Source of the DNA: Candidatus Adiutrix intracellularis
GTDB taxonomy: Bacteria > Desulfobacterota > Desulfarculia > Adiutricales > Adiutricaceae
Length of the DNA: 56,799 nucleotides
Direction: 5' to 3'
Assembly (NCBI GenBank): GCA_001577715.1
Contig: LQAA01000047.1
Coordinates: 1 to 56,799 of the forward strand
Of the stretch, positions 9,226-19,520 are shown one piece after another; within the stretch, counting starts at the first letter, position 1; the number at the start of each line of letters is the position of its first letter. The notes under the pieces were generated by a model that saw only the letters and a program-made list of their open reading frames with translations, searched no databases and was not told the DNA's origin. Made by a program: the position numbers and the translations under genes.

Positions 9226-11625
9226 ATGGAAATAATTCTCAGACAGAAAGTTGAATGGCTAGACAGTGATGTGGAAACCGTTATTGGCCTTTTCAGTAGC
9301 CGGTTGAGGGGCCAGAATGGTATTTTGTTAGAGAGTACCGAGGTAGACGGGCGCTGGGGGCGATACAGCTTGGTCGCTGGTGATTTTATTCTTTTAGCTA
9401 TCTGTGTTGACGGCCGTCTTAACCTTACCCTGAAGGACGACCGGCTTAACCCCCTCGCCCAATACCAGGGACTGGATTATTTGGACGGCTTAAAGGCACT
9501 TATTAGTGCTTTGAGAATAGAGCCTGACCAGGTCGGGGTCGTGTTTCCACCTATTACTAGAGCTCTTTACGGTTACCTGGGTTACAGTTCGCTGGAAGGG
9601 CCAGCGGCCGAGGGGGGGTTCGTTTTACCAGGCAGTCTTTATCTCTTTGACCACACTTATAATCAATTAGTTAAGATGTCTTTGCTCAAAGTCCCGGAAA
9701 GCGCTGCCGTTGGGCTTTCCTCTTCTTTTTCCATCGGGGCAGTGTCTTCATCGCTGGTCCAGGCCGACTATCATAGAGCGGCTAGTGAAATTAAAACCTT
9801 GATCCAGCGAGGCGATATTGGGGAAGTGACCCTTGCTTCTCAATTTTCAGCGCCGTTCACCGGTGATCTTTTCCAGGTTTATCGGCGCTTGAGACGTCTA
9901 ATTCCTTCGCCGTATCTAGTCTTTATGCGATTGACTGGCTTTAATATGGCTGTGTCTTCGCCGGAGGCTATGATAAGCTGCGAACAGAATACGCTTCGTT
10001 TAAGTCCCTTGGCCGGTTCTAGGTTAAAATCGCGTAGCTTCAGCGAAGATAATCTGTTTGAGGACGGATTTCTCCCTGCCCATCAAGAGGCGAATCGACA
10101 CCAGCGTCTGGTGAGTCAGGGACGGGAGGAACTGAACCGTGTAGCCGTCCCAAGGACGGTGATGATTGAGCGTTTTATGGAAGTGGAGCGGTTCGATAAA
10201 TTTAGCTGCCTTACCTCCCGTCTAAGTGCCACCTTAGTCGATGGGGGGAATCCGGTAGATATTGTTAAAGCTGTGTTTCCGGCTGGGTCTGTCAGCGGGA
10301 CGCCCAAAAAACGGGCTCTGGCGGCTATAGCCGCTTTAGAACCTTGCCCCCGCGGGCCTTTTGGCGGGGCGGTAGGTTGGTTAGGATTGGATAAAGATAA
10401 GATTAGTTTAGATCTGGGGGTAATTACTCGGGGGGTTTGGCAGCGGGGAGGAAAAATTTTTTGGCAAATTGGTTTAAATATTTCAGAAAATTTTGAACCG
10501 GAAATAGGCTGGCGTGAAATTTCAGATAAGTGCGCAACTGTTCTAACCCTTCTGAAACTGGAAACATCAGCCCAAGATTCGAAACCGGCAAGGTCAGTGT
10601 TGCTTCCTAAATCCGCTTTTCTAACCAAATCTGTTTTAAGGTTGCCGGTTTTGATGGATAATATAGCTAATAAAACAGATTTGAGTCGAAGAGAGGCGGC
10701 TCTGCTTTTTGCTCGTCTTATGGACGGCGAATTGAGCGCTTCACAAGCTGGAGCGTTTTTAATGGGGCTGCGGGCCAAGGGTGAAACAGCGGTAGAATTG
10801 GCTGAAGCGGCCCGAGCCATTCTGGATCGGGCGGTTAAACTACCACCGTTACCCGGTATTTTTATAGATATAGTAGGTACCGGCGGAGATGGCCGTAATT
10901 CTTTTAACTGTTCCACAGCCACGGCTCTGACCATGGCTGGTTTGGGTTTTAAGGTGGTTAAGCATGGCAATCGTTCGGTTTCTTCTAAAAGTGGTAGTGC
11001 TGATGTCCTAGAATTATTGGGCGAAGATCTAAACCGGCCGCCGGAATCAGTGCCTGAGGTTCTAAGTAAAAGAAATTTTGTTTTTCTTTTTGCTCCTTTT
11101 TATCATCCTTCTTTTTACAATATCATGCCGCTACGTAAAGAACTGGGTATCAGAACGATATTCAATATTCTAGGCCCTTTGGTTAACCCGGCTCGTCCAA
11201 CCTGTAGTTTTTTTGGCGTGCCCAATCTGGCGACCCTGCCCCTTTTGGCTGGGGCTCAAAGTCTTCTTGGAACTAGATTGACGGCTATAGTCTGCGGGGC
11301 TGGGGGGTATGATGAAATGACCGCTTTGGGTCCGGCTACGGTTTTTTTGGTGGAGGGGAAAAAAATAACTGAAACCATTATTGATCCGATCCGTTATGGC
11401 TTTAATCCCTGTAATCCTAAGGAATTAACTATCGGTGGGCCGGGAGAAGGGGTGAGCGTTTTGCGTGAACTGCTCGCTGGGCACGGCCCCGAATCCATGC
11501 AAAATATGTTGATTTTAAATGTCGCTATGGCCCTTTATGTTTATAAAGGGGCTGAAAGTTTCGATAATTGTGTACGCGAGGCTCGCCGAGCGGTTCACGG
11601 TGGGGTTGGGCAGAAAGTTTTATAA
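9226..11625 (+). CDS. trpED: TrpE-TrpD fusion: anthranilate synthase component I joined to anthranilate phosphoribosyltransferase, without TrpG
   Basis: One 799-residue frame. Residues 1-450 are TrpE-like: LLESTEVDGRWGRYSLVA, an IPSPY segment, SSPEAM, FPAGSVSGTPKKRAL and GPFGGAVGW. After a linker of about 30 residues, residues 475-799 are TrpD with GTGGDG at 551-556, FNCSTATAL, KHGNRSVSSKSGSADVLE and FNILGPLVNP. TrpD transfers phosphoribose to anthranilate. The amidotransferase gene trpG, normally between them, is missing. The TrpE half lacks near-invariant residues: the family KExxEH segment reads QEANRH (Arg291 in place of a metal-ligand Glu), DLxRND reads SQGREE at 297-302, and the catalytic His of MHLVS is Cys328. 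The TrpE half may thus be inactive while TrpD is kept. First gene of the trp operon; the ribosome site is AGGGAGA just upstream. Confidence 0.9.
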   Translation: MEIILRQKVEWLDSDVETVIGLFSSRLRGQNGILLESTEVDGRWGRYSLVAGDFILLAICVDGRLNLTLKDDRLNPLAQYQGLDYLDGLKALISALRIEPDQVGVVFPPITRALYGYLGYSSLEGPAAEGGFVLPGSLYLFDHTYNQLVKMSLLKVPESAAVGLSSSFSIGAVSSSLVQADYHRAASEIKTLIQRGDIGEVTLASQFSAPFTGDLFQVYRRLRRLIPSPYLVFMRLTGFNMAVSSPEAMISCEQNTLRLSPLAGSRLKSRSFSEDNLFEDGFLPAHQEANRHQRLVSQGREELNRVAVPRTVMIERFMEVERFDKFSCLTSRLSATLVDGGNPVDIVKAVFPAGSVSGTPKKRALAAIAALEPCPRGPFGGAVGWLGLDKDKISLDLGVITRGVWQRGGKIFWQIGLNISENFEPEIGWREISDKCATVLTLLKLETSAQDSKPARSVLLPKSAFLTKSVLRLPVLMDNIANKTDLSRREAALLFARLMDGELSASQAGAFLMGLRAKGETAVELAEAARAILDRAVKLPPLPGIFIDIVGTGGDGRNSFNCSTATALTMAGLGFKVVKHGNRSVSSKSGSADVLELLGEDLNRPPESVPEVLSKRNFVFLFAPFYHPSFYNIMPLRKELGIRTIFNILGPLVNPARPTCSFFGVPNLATLPLLAGAQSLLGTRLTAIVCGAGGYDEMTALGPATVFLVEGKKITETIIDPIRYGFNPCNPKELTIGGPGEGVSVLRELLAGHGPESMQNMLILNVAMALYVYKGAESFDNCVREARRAVHGGVGQKVL

Positions 11626-12459
11626 ATGTTTGAATATTTTAAGAGAGCGAAAAATGTGGAAATAAAAGCCTTAAAACGTTTAGCTAAGGCCGGCCAGTTG
11701 CCGCCGCTTTATTCTGAACCGCGGCTGGATTTCGTTGGTCGGTTGCGCCGGCGGGCAACGGAAAAAGGCCTAGCGGTCATTGCCGAATATAAAAAAGCCT
11801 CCCCCAGCCAAGGAGATATTGCTTTAGGGGTAACTCCCGATCAAGCCGTGTTAGCTTTTATCAAAGCTGGGGCGGCGGCTATGTCTATTCTCACTGAAAA
11901 AAGTAAATTTAAAGGTCGCCTGAACTTTATCAATAGGGCTTGGGATGGCGGTGCCGAACTATTTGACTTGCCATTATTACGTAAAGATTTTATTTTTGAC
12001 TCTCTCCAGGTAAGAGCTACGGCTTCCAGGTCGGCTTCGGCGTTGCTGCTTATCGTCAGGCTAACTCCTGATGCCTTTCAATTGCGTGATTTACGGCAGG
12101 AGGCGGAAGCTTATGGTCTAGCGGCGGTAGTTGAAGTTTTCGATGAGGTAGATCTTGATGTAGCCCGTAAATCTGGGGCTAGAATAATTCAGGCCAATGC
12201 TCGGAATTTTTTTGACCTCTCGGTTGATATTAGGCGTTCCTTTGAGTTGGCTCGCCGGCACGCGAGCGAAGCTGAAGAATTATGGATAGCAGCTAGCGGC
12301 TTTTCTAAACCTTTAGAGCTTCTTGCGGCCAGCGAGGCTGGTTTTACGGCTATTTTAGTCGGAACAACTTTAATGCGGGGCGGTCATTTGGATGAATCTT
12401 TAAAGTATCTGACTTCGGCTTTAAAAAAAGGAGATCATGCCCTGTGTCATATATCGTAA
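11626..12459 (+). CDS. trpC: Indole-3-glycerol phosphate synthase
   Basis: 277 residues. It closes the indole ring from carboxyphenylamino-deoxyribulose phosphate, with loss of CO2 and water. The (beta/alpha)8-barrel motifs are present: VIAEYKKASPSQG with the catalytic Lys, AMSILTEKSKFKG, LPLLRKDFIFDSLQ with the second Lys, QANARNFFDLSVD, and the phosphate-binding end ILVGTTLMRG. The usual SESGI segment reads AASGF, a small divergence. The ATG follows the trpED stop directly and the end overlaps trpF by 16 bases, so translation is probably coupled. Separate TrpC, not fused to TrpF as in enterics. Confidence 0.95.
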   Translation: MFEYFKRAKNVEIKALKRLAKAGQLPPLYSEPRLDFVGRLRRRATEKGLAVIAEYKKASPSQGDIALGVTPDQAVLAFIKAGAAAMSILTEKSKFKGRLNFINRAWDGGAELFDLPLLRKDFIFDSLQVRATASRSASALLLIVRLTPDAFQLRDLRQEAEAYGLAAVVEVFDEVDLDVARKSGARIIQANARNFFDLSVDIRRSFELARRHASEAEELWIAASGFSKPLELLAASEAGFTAILVGTTLMRGGHLDESLKYLTSALKKGDHALCHIS

Positions 12460-13082
12460 AAATTTGCGGGTTGACCAGAGCTCATGATGTGCTGGCCTGT
12501 GTTCGGGCTGGAGTTGATTGGCTGGGCTTCATATTTCATCCTAGTAGCCCCAGGGCGATCTCGGCTAGGCGGGTGGCTGCTTTTGAAACTGGAACCGCCC
12601 GGCGGGTGGGAGTTTTTGTGCATCAATCCCCGGCAGAAGTTTTAGCTGTGATGTGTGAAGCCCGCCTGGATTTAGCCCAGCTTCATGGCGGGCAAAATCA
12701 GGCTTTTTGTGCTGAAGTGGGAGTAGAGCGGGTGGTGCGAGTTTTTTGGCCCCAGCGTTATCCGCGGGTTACAGATCTGGAAAAAGATCTGGCCTCTTTT
12801 AGTGAGGTAGCCGCCTATTTTTTGTTGGATGCTGGGCTGAGCGGCGGCGGTTGTGGCGAGACTTTGGATCTGGATTTTTTGACTGATGTTATTTTCCCCA
12901 GACCCTGTCTTCTGGCCGGAGGTCTAACGGCTGAAAGGGTGGCCGCGGTTGTTTCGACTAACCCGCCAAATATTAGCGGGTTCGATTTTAATTCCGGGGT
13001 AGAAAATTCTCCGGGAATTAAAGACTCTGATCTGATCAAAGCGGCTCTAGCAGCCGTTACTAAAAAGGAGAGACCGCAATGA
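12444..13082 (+). CDS. trpF: Phosphoribosylanthranilate isomerase
   Basis: 212 residues, normal length. It carries out the Amadori rearrangement of phosphoribosylanthranilate. Motifs: VKICGLTR with the catalytic Cys, GFIFHPSSPRAI, VGVFVH, AQLHGGQ, LLDAGLSGGGCGETLD with the catalytic Asp, and LAGGLTAERV. The start is GTG, preceded by AAGGAG ten bases upstream inside the end of trpC. The nearby ATG at 12437 is in another frame. It overlaps trpB by four bases (ATGA). Confidence 0.94.
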   Translation: MSYIVKICGLTRAHDVLACVRAGVDWLGFIFHPSSPRAISARRVAAFETGTARRVGVFVHQSPAEVLAVMCEARLDLAQLHGGQNQAFCAEVGVERVVRVFWPQRYPRVTDLEKDLASFSEVAAYFLLDAGLSGGGCGETLDLDFLTDVIFPRPCLLAGGLTAERVAAVVSTNPPNISGFDFNSGVENSPGIKDSDLIKAALAAVTKKERPQ

Positions 13083-14257
13083 ATGGATATTTTGGTCAGT
13101 TCGGGGGCCGTTTTGTGCCGGAACTTCTTATGCCCCCTTTAGTTGAACTAGAACATAGCTCAGCTAAGTTTTTAAACCGCTCTGATTTTAAAGAAGAATT
13201 AAGTGAGCTCTTGACTGATTATGCTGGCCGGGCTACTCCTCTGACTTTTTGCCCGGCCTTTTCCGCTGAACTCGGGGTTAAAGTTTTTCTAAAACGTGAA
13301 GATCTTCTTCATACTGGGGCTCACAAGGTTAACAATACCTTGGGTCAGGCTTTACTGGCTAAAAAAATGAGTAAAAAAAATCTGATAGCTGAAACTGGGG
13401 CTGGTCAGCACGGGGTGGCCACGGCCGCAGCCGCGGCTAGACTAGGGTTATCGGCCAAAATTTTTATGGGAGCGGTGGATGTGGAACGGCAAAGAGCCAA
13501 TGTAGACCGCATGAACCTTTTGGGGGCCGAAGTGGTAGTTGTGTCCAATGGTACTCAAACTCTAAAAGATGCTATTAATGAAACTCTCCGTTATTGGATT
13601 GCCCATCAGGATGACACTCTTTATTGTTTTGGCACCGCCGCTGGGCCTCACCCCTTTCCTGAACTGGTAGCCCACTTCCAAAGCGTCATCGGTCTTGAGG
13701 CCCGCGATCAGATACTTAAGAAAACCGGGACTCTACCGGATTATGTAGTCGCCGCCGTTGGCGGCGGTTCCAACGCTATAGGTATATTTCGTCATTTTCT
13801 GAATAACCAGGAAGTCTGCCTAATTGGGGTGGAGGCCGCTGGTACAGGGGAACCGGGTTGTTACAACTCCGCGTCTATTAATCTTGGGCGGCCGGGCGTT
13901 CTTCACGGTCAGTTATCTATGTTGCTTCAGGATGAAGCCGGTCAGGTGTTGCCGTCTCATTCTATTTCCGCTGGACTTGATTATCCCGGAGTTGGGCCGG
14001 AACATGCTCATTTGGCTGCCATTGGCCGCGTTCGCTACGAAATGGCTGCTGATGCTGATGCCCTAAACGCCTGTTGCCTTCTTAGTCGGGCCGAAGGTAT
14101 TATCCCGGCTCTTGAATCTTCTCACGCTCTGGCTTGGGTAATAAAGCGTGCCCCCGAGATCCAAGGTCGTACTGTTTTGATTTGTCTCTCTGGTCGAGGT
14201 GATAAAGATCTTGATATTATTAAGAATGCTTTAACGGAAAGAGGGTTGAAATTATGA
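13079..14257 (+). CDS. trpB: Tryptophan synthase beta chain
   Basis: 392 residues, a typical TrpB1. A PLP enzyme that condenses indole with serine, working as an alpha2-beta2 complex with TrpA. The PLP lysine lies in HTGAHKVNNTLGQA. Other marks are ETGAGQHGVATA with the catalytic Glu, the phosphate-binding GGGSNAIG, the EGIIPALESSHAL loop and the CLSGRGDKD terminus. All catalytic residues are intact, in contrast to the TrpE half of the fusion upstream. ATGA overlaps join it to trpF before and trpA after. Confidence 0.97.
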   Translation: MNGYFGQFGGRFVPELLMPPLVELEHSSAKFLNRSDFKEELSELLTDYAGRATPLTFCPAFSAELGVKVFLKREDLLHTGAHKVNNTLGQALLAKKMSKKNLIAETGAGQHGVATAAAAARLGLSAKIFMGAVDVERQRANVDRMNLLGAEVVVVSNGTQTLKDAINETLRYWIAHQDDTLYCFGTAAGPHPFPELVAHFQSVIGLEARDQILKKTGTLPDYVVAAVGGGSNAIGIFRHFLNNQEVCLIGVEAAGTGEPGCYNSASINLGRPGVLHGQLSMLLQDEAGQVLPSHSISAGLDYPGVGPEHAHLAAIGRVRYEMAADADALNACCLLSRAEGIIPALESSHALAWVIKRAPEIQGRTVLICLSGRGDKDLDIIKNALTERGLKL

Positions 14258-15093
14258 AAATCGCAACTCTAGCTAACATCATTACCAGTGATAAAAACAA
14301 TGGGCGTATGACCTTAATCCCTTTTCTTCCAGCTGCTTTTCCTGAAGCCAATTTATTTTGGTCTACTTTAACGGAACTTAGCGAAAATGGAGCCGGTATA
14401 ATAGAAATTGGCGTTCCTTTTTCCGATCCGGTGGCCGATGGACCTCAAGTGGCTGCGGCCAGTGAAATAGCTTTAAAAAATGGCGGTAGTCTGGCCTATA
14501 TTTTAGCTGGATTAGCCGAAAAACGAGCTAAGTTGGAGTGTGGTCTAGTTCTTATGGGCTATGTTAATCCTTTTATTCAATATGGCTGGGCTAACGCCAG
14601 ACGAAAAAAGAAAGAGGTTTCGTTGGTGGAAATAATTGAGACTAGCCTGGATATTTTGGCTGAAAAATTAGCTAGAGTTGCAGTTCAGGGGCTTATTGTT
14701 CCTGATCTACCGCTGGAAGAAAGCGAAATTTGGTTGAAAGTTTTAAAAAAATATGGTCTTACACTCATTGCGTTAGTCGGTCCTAATACTAGTTTTGAAA
14801 AAATGAAAAACTACGCCGAGGCTGGGGTCGGGGGATATGTCTATGTAGTTTCGGTTTTAGGTACTACTGGGGAGCGATCTGAGCTGCCGCTAGAGGTAAC
14901 GCGGACCTTGACCCGGGCGCGTGGGGCTTTTAATTTGCCGCTGGCTTTGGGTTTCGGGCTGAATTCGCCTCGGCAATTGGATTATTTACCGGCAAATTTG
15001 AAACCAGAGGCGGTTATTTTTGGTAGTTCCCTTATTCGCCATCTGGAGCAGGGTCATTCGGTAGCCGCTTTTATGGAGCCTTGGAGAAAATAG
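14254..15093 (+). CDS. trpA: Tryptophan synthase alpha chain
   Basis: 279 residues, slightly longer than the usual ~268. It cleaves indole-glycerol phosphate and passes indole to TrpB. The catalytic Glu and Asp are in IIEIGVPFSDPVADGPQV. LMGYVNPFIQYG, LIVPDLPLEE and the glycine-rich phosphate loop YVVSVLGTTGER are present. The extra length is a Lys/Arg-rich insert (ANARRKKKEVSL) after the GYVNPF segment. Last gene of the trp operon. No hairpin terminator was found in the 130 bases that follow. Confidence 0.96.
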   Translation: MKIATLANIITSDKNNGRMTLIPFLPAAFPEANLFWSTLTELSENGAGIIEIGVPFSDPVADGPQVAAASEIALKNGGSLAYILAGLAEKRAKLECGLVLMGYVNPFIQYGWANARRKKKEVSLVEIIETSLDILAEKLARVAVQGLIVPDLPLEESEIWLKVLKKYGLTLIALVGPNTSFEKMKNYAEAGVGGYVYVVSVLGTTGERSELPLEVTRTLTRARGAFNLPLALGFGLNSPRQLDYLPANLKPEAVIFGSSLIRHLEQGHSVAAFMEPWRK

Positions 15094-15233
15094 TCTGAAG
15101 CCATTTACGATATTTAAATACATATTGAATGGTGAGGCCAACTAGACTCAGACTGCTGTAGATATAAGGTAATCGTTCATGGTGGTTATCAAGTGAGATA
15201 TAAGTACATGTTAATATAAAGGTATGTTATATT

Positions 15234-15640
15234 GTGATTATGTTATAAAGTGGATCGCAAGATATAGTGTTTCAAGCTCTCTAATATATATACGAGCAGA
15301 GAATGTTACCTCACCGGATAAAGTTACCGAACTTAAAACTAAACTAGCTGAAGCCCAAAGTAATTTTAGTAACTCATCAAGGTCTCTATCGGTTGATATT
15401 ACCAATTTCCATTAATAAAAGAAGCTAAAAAATTGGTTAGGTATTTTCGTAGAGAGGGTAATTTATATATACGTTTCATTACTAGCCCAGAAAATAAGTC
15501 TATCAACAACTTGCCCGAGCGAATTATCCGTTTTATTGTTTTGGATAGGACCCGGTACTTAAGAAATCTATTTCGGAACCGAGCGTAACTAATCAAAGCG
15601 CATCTAGATAGTTAATACTATTTATACTATGATAAAGTAC
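15234..15640 (+). mobile_element. IS66-family transposase relic with large internal deletion (copy 1)
   Basis: The first part (15310-15415) encodes ELKTKLAEAQSNFSN then SVDITNFH, matching the start of IS66 TnpC. Within a few bases the sequence jumps to the TnpC C-terminal segment: KKLVRYFRREGN, RFITSPENKSINNLPERIIR, FIVLDR, then a frameshifted GTRSE-like region up to about 15610. The second copy at 55.1-56.5 kb has the same two segments about 900 bases apart, so this copy has lost the middle. Stops are present and the element cannot move. Confidence 0.75.
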
Positions 15641-15859
15641 TTACTGTTCCAATTTTTGCGTCAGACCATCAACTCTTTTATACAAAGTAGGTATATCCTC
15701 CACTGCTCAAAAAGTATTATAAAATATTAATTTTATAATAATAAAATAATATTATTATAGGAAAACATATCTGTATAAACGTTATTTCCTATTTAACAGA
15801 TTAACATTAATCAGCTGCTGTATATTCATGTTTATAGATAGCGTTCTAAGTTATAATTT

Positions 15860-16960
15860 TTCCCCAGCGGTTTTTCTGTGTGGCTCTTCTCAAAATAACG
15901 AGAAGATTAAGAAAAGGATCCTGGCCAATATTTTGTCTTGATTAGGAACTTATTGATCTCATCAAAAGACGTCTTAAAGATAACTTTTTTGTCTCTACCA
16001 GGGAAGCCTTCTAATTTATCGATTATAGATAATACGGTTATATTTTGGCGGTTGTGACGGCTATAAAAAAGTTTGACTTGATCTTTGTCATCTCCTCACA
16101 ATCGTCTAAGGAGCGGGATTTAGTTTGCGCCATGGGGGGCTCTCGTCTCCTGTATTCCAAAAGCAAATTAGTTACTGCGGCTGGCGCTAATAGTAGATAC
16201 CATTGTCTATTAAATTAAATATCGCTGACGCTGACGAGAATGAGCCTTACGCGGCTATGGACTGATTAATGGACAAGTAGGAAATTGTTGAAGCCGGGTT
16301 AGCTAAAAATATCTTTATGATGGGGGCACCGTATTTTACAACTTACCGTTAAACTATTTCAAAAGTAAGCATCATCTTTTAGGGTGTTTTAGGTATTTAT
16401 GTGGTAAAAAGAAGGGTAAGCGCTAGATGGACTATGGTTTGTTGATTGATAGAGACGGGCGGTCTATATCTATAAACACCTAGTTGGGTAATACTCTTGA
16501 TTTAGTCACATTCACCTTAATAATTAAAAAAATCAGGGCTAAATTTGGTTGGGTAAAACAATAGTGGTAGATGATCGGGGGATGTTGGGGGGCTAAAAAT
16601 ATAGCCTTTTTGTAAGCTATAGAAGATATAAACTAGATAATCGTCTTGAAATTTATATTTATACGAGGAGCACTTAATAATCGTAAAATACAATTAATTA
16701 TTTTTGACTAGATAGATTTTATTAAATTTATGGTGCCGGATGAATATCTAGGAGAGAAATTGATAACCTGCTATAATTAATTTTTAGTTGATAAGTGGGC
16801 TAAAATTAAAGAGAACTAACTGGATGCTATCGAAAAAAGACCTTGAGTAAATTAGGATTATCGAGGTCGGACGTTTGAAGGGATTGGAGACCGTAGGATT
16901 GGTTGTCAGGTAAAAGATAAATTATAAAAAAAGTTAAAAATATTTTATTCTTAAAATCAG
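15860..16960 (+). mobile_element. IS1634/IS4-type DDE transposase relic
   Basis: Fragments follow the order of IS1634 transposases: KIKKRILANIL near 15905, ADADENEPYAAMD near 16225, then MDYGLLIDRDGRSISI, LGNTLDLVTFTLIIKKIRAKFG and, after a frameshift, KTIVVDDRGML near 16426-16590. The last two blocks correspond to the family's GLL.D..G.P......GNT.D..T and V.DRGM motifs. Many stops. The ends and inverted repeats could not be fixed. Confidence 0.6.
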
Positions 16961-17239
16961 TAAAGTCTTGTTCTGCTTCTATTACTACATTTTTGTCCTG
17001 GTCGTTCTATAATAACAGTTTATCCGTCACTTGGTTAGTGATAGCTTTAGTTATGCCGGTTTAAGTTTTAAGAATGGCGGCTGCTGCTGCAAAAGCTGGG
17101 TCTTTCAGGCGGGTCTCGCGATGTTTTATTATTCTGAGAATAAAATTGGTGATCATCAAATTGTCTCTTTTAATTACTTGGTCAGAAAAGGTGGGTGCTG
17201 CGCCAGGTTACATAGGGGGTGGTGGTGTGTAAAACGGTG

Positions 17240-19010
17240 GTCAGGCATGAACCGGCTAGACTTAAAAGTGTAGGCTTTAAAAAATAGTATTCATAGAAAT
17301 GATGAACTAATAGTTACCGCGAATGCGTTGTATTATAGTCTAGTAAATCAGAGTCCAGGCGGGTTTTAGGTGGCTGATATCGCCGCTCAGAAGAATGACA
17401 TCAACTATATCCTAATCCGAGACTAAGCTGTCGCTCATAGCTAGATTTACATCGATTTGGGATAGGGCTGGTGAATTGTATTAGTCTGTCGCTGAATTTG
17501 CCGTCTTCCAGCGATATCAGGTCTTCAACGAAAGCAGCTTTATTGTCGGGCGGGGGATGGTAGTAATATTTAATGAAATCTATTTCCCTAGCTAGAGCGG
17601 TGATTGTTGTTTTTATACTTTCGGTGAGCATTATCTGGCGGGTCAGTTCATCTCCCGCTAGGTGAAGGAGATAATATGGGCCACCACATAGTCACCTTAA
17701 CGTGTTTCTCTTTATAGTGCAGACCTTCACGTCGGGCTTGCACCACCATTGACCGGCCGATTGGTTGAAGAGAATGCCCTTCCAGGCAGGCGGCTAGTTT
17801 CATGGTCTCCCCTTAGTTCAGACCGCTGAAGGTAATTACATCGATCATTTAGGCTTAGATTTAATTAAAATATTAATTTTATTGAAGATAATATTAATAG
17901 TTGAAGAAAATTTTTAAGCTAGCGGCCACTCTTAGTTAAGAGGCTGTTGTTATTGCCTTCGTGCATAGCATAGCCGATAAAATCGCTACCAGTATGGAGA
18001 GGCGTATGGCGCGGGAGTAATCAACCAATAGAACATTTCCAGCCTTAATCGGGTCGTGGGTTGGTAGCTAGACCAGCCCGGTCAGTAGAAATATTGAAAA
18101 GAACTATTGAATCGGCCAACTGTTTGGCTTGACTCTGAATGACAGCTTTAGAGGCCTATAATTCTTCAAGGTAACGGACAATGGAGTTAATTTTAGTCTC
18201 AACCTCGATCTTAGTTGTCTGGAGTAGCAGTCTGCCTTCTTTAATCATCGTTTCGGTGAAAACCGTTCCGCCCGGAGCGTAGTGCATGGGTAGGGGTTTC
18301 CTGATTATGGAAGTCTAGCCTACTAAAGCTTAGTCTTCAATTATTAAATCGTCGATGGGGATTAGTCAGCCCGAGCGTACTATCACCAGGGAATCAACTT
18401 TAAGTTTAAATTTTTTGATTTAAGTTTCATGTTCGTCCTCAATGTAGATCAAAATTTTTTTAATGTGCTTGGTCAGGTTGTTGAAGAAGCTAGCTCAAGA
18501 CCTCTGGTGGGTCTATATTTTCAAGTAGCGGTTGAGGGCGAGAAAAGATAACAGCGTCCTGGTATTATATAAATCATGTTGTAAGAAATAAACTAAGAGG
18601 ATCGTGGTATTCAGTATTCCTATGGTTAAAGATTCTTGAATCAGGGTTATAAAGCTGGTAAACAGATGGAATATATATTTGAGTATGCTTAAAGCAGCCC
18701 GAAGTAGAAAGAACAGAAATTTTTTAACTAGGTGATCCTAGACTGGGTTGGATAGAAAAGGTGTTTCGGCGAGCGTGGATTAATCGGTGGTCTAGCCAAA
18801 GCTTTTGCTTTCAACTTTAAAGTAAACCAGAATAGCCACAATTTTAGTTTTTAATTTACCTTTGGGTTTGAAAACGGTTAAAAGGCCCCTGGTCGAACAA
18901 TTCCAGGAGACAGACTTTAAACTGGGTAGTTTAGTCAGGCGGACGTTCAGTTTATCGGTAAATATCTTAAAGCTCTTAAAAGATTTTCGCATCAGGTTTT
19001 AATGGCTGCG
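17240..19010 (-). pseudogene. Decayed P1B-type heavy-metal ATPase
   Basis: On the minus strand, fragments run from an HMA-like start (KLNVRLTKLPSLKSVSWNC, ~18940) through hydrophobic stretches (~18700-18560), the actuator domain (LKVDSLVIVRSG, ~18400) and a TGES region mutated to IIRKPLP (~18320). Next come GTVFTETMIKEGRLLLQTTKIE (~18270-18205), a metal-site helix reading VLLVDYSRAIRLS (~18030) where SCA or CPC is normal, and a hinge region ALAREIDFIKYYYHPPPDNKAAFVEDLIS (~17590-17510). VILLSGDISHLKPA (~17395) follows. Stops and shifts occur throughout. It was a different subtype from the intact ATPase at 20.7 kb. Its metal is unknown. Confidence 0.7.
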
Positions 19011-19520
19011 GCACTATCCCTGGGATCAGGTTGATTTTTACCTTATTACTTATCACAAAACCTGTTAAAATTATAAATTTATTAGTAATAACGTCTACGG
19101 ATTTGCGAAAAAAAGTACATTTTTGATCGTCGCAACTGAAATAATTATTTTAACTTTATAAGCCTCGATCTGATTAAAGGCTTTGAAGAGAGCGGCGAAT
19201 TCTTCCTGAAGTTCAATTTCGTTCTGCCCCCTAAGTTAAATTACTGGATATTTTTAAATATAACCCTGATAAAAATTAGTCGTCTGAACATTTCATTTTT
19301 TTGTTAAATTTTTCGAACTAACCCAAAAAAAATTATTATTTTGAGAACTTAACTAATATAATGGGAAACAAAGGGAAGTGCTTTAGCAGATAATAATATA
19401 ATTATATAATATTACTATAATTTTTTAGTATTAATGAAAAAGGTAATTTTTTTATTATTTTGCTTTCCTTAAAAAGTTTAAGTTAAAGCAGTTTGTAGAT
19501 TCGTTGTGACTGCCCTAAGG

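Noticed and set aside
10116-10970. 284-codon open frame on the minus strand inside trpED
   Set aside because: It lies opposite a well-supported coding frame, is Arg/Pro/Ser-rich and matches no family; it is a shadow of the GC-richer gene.
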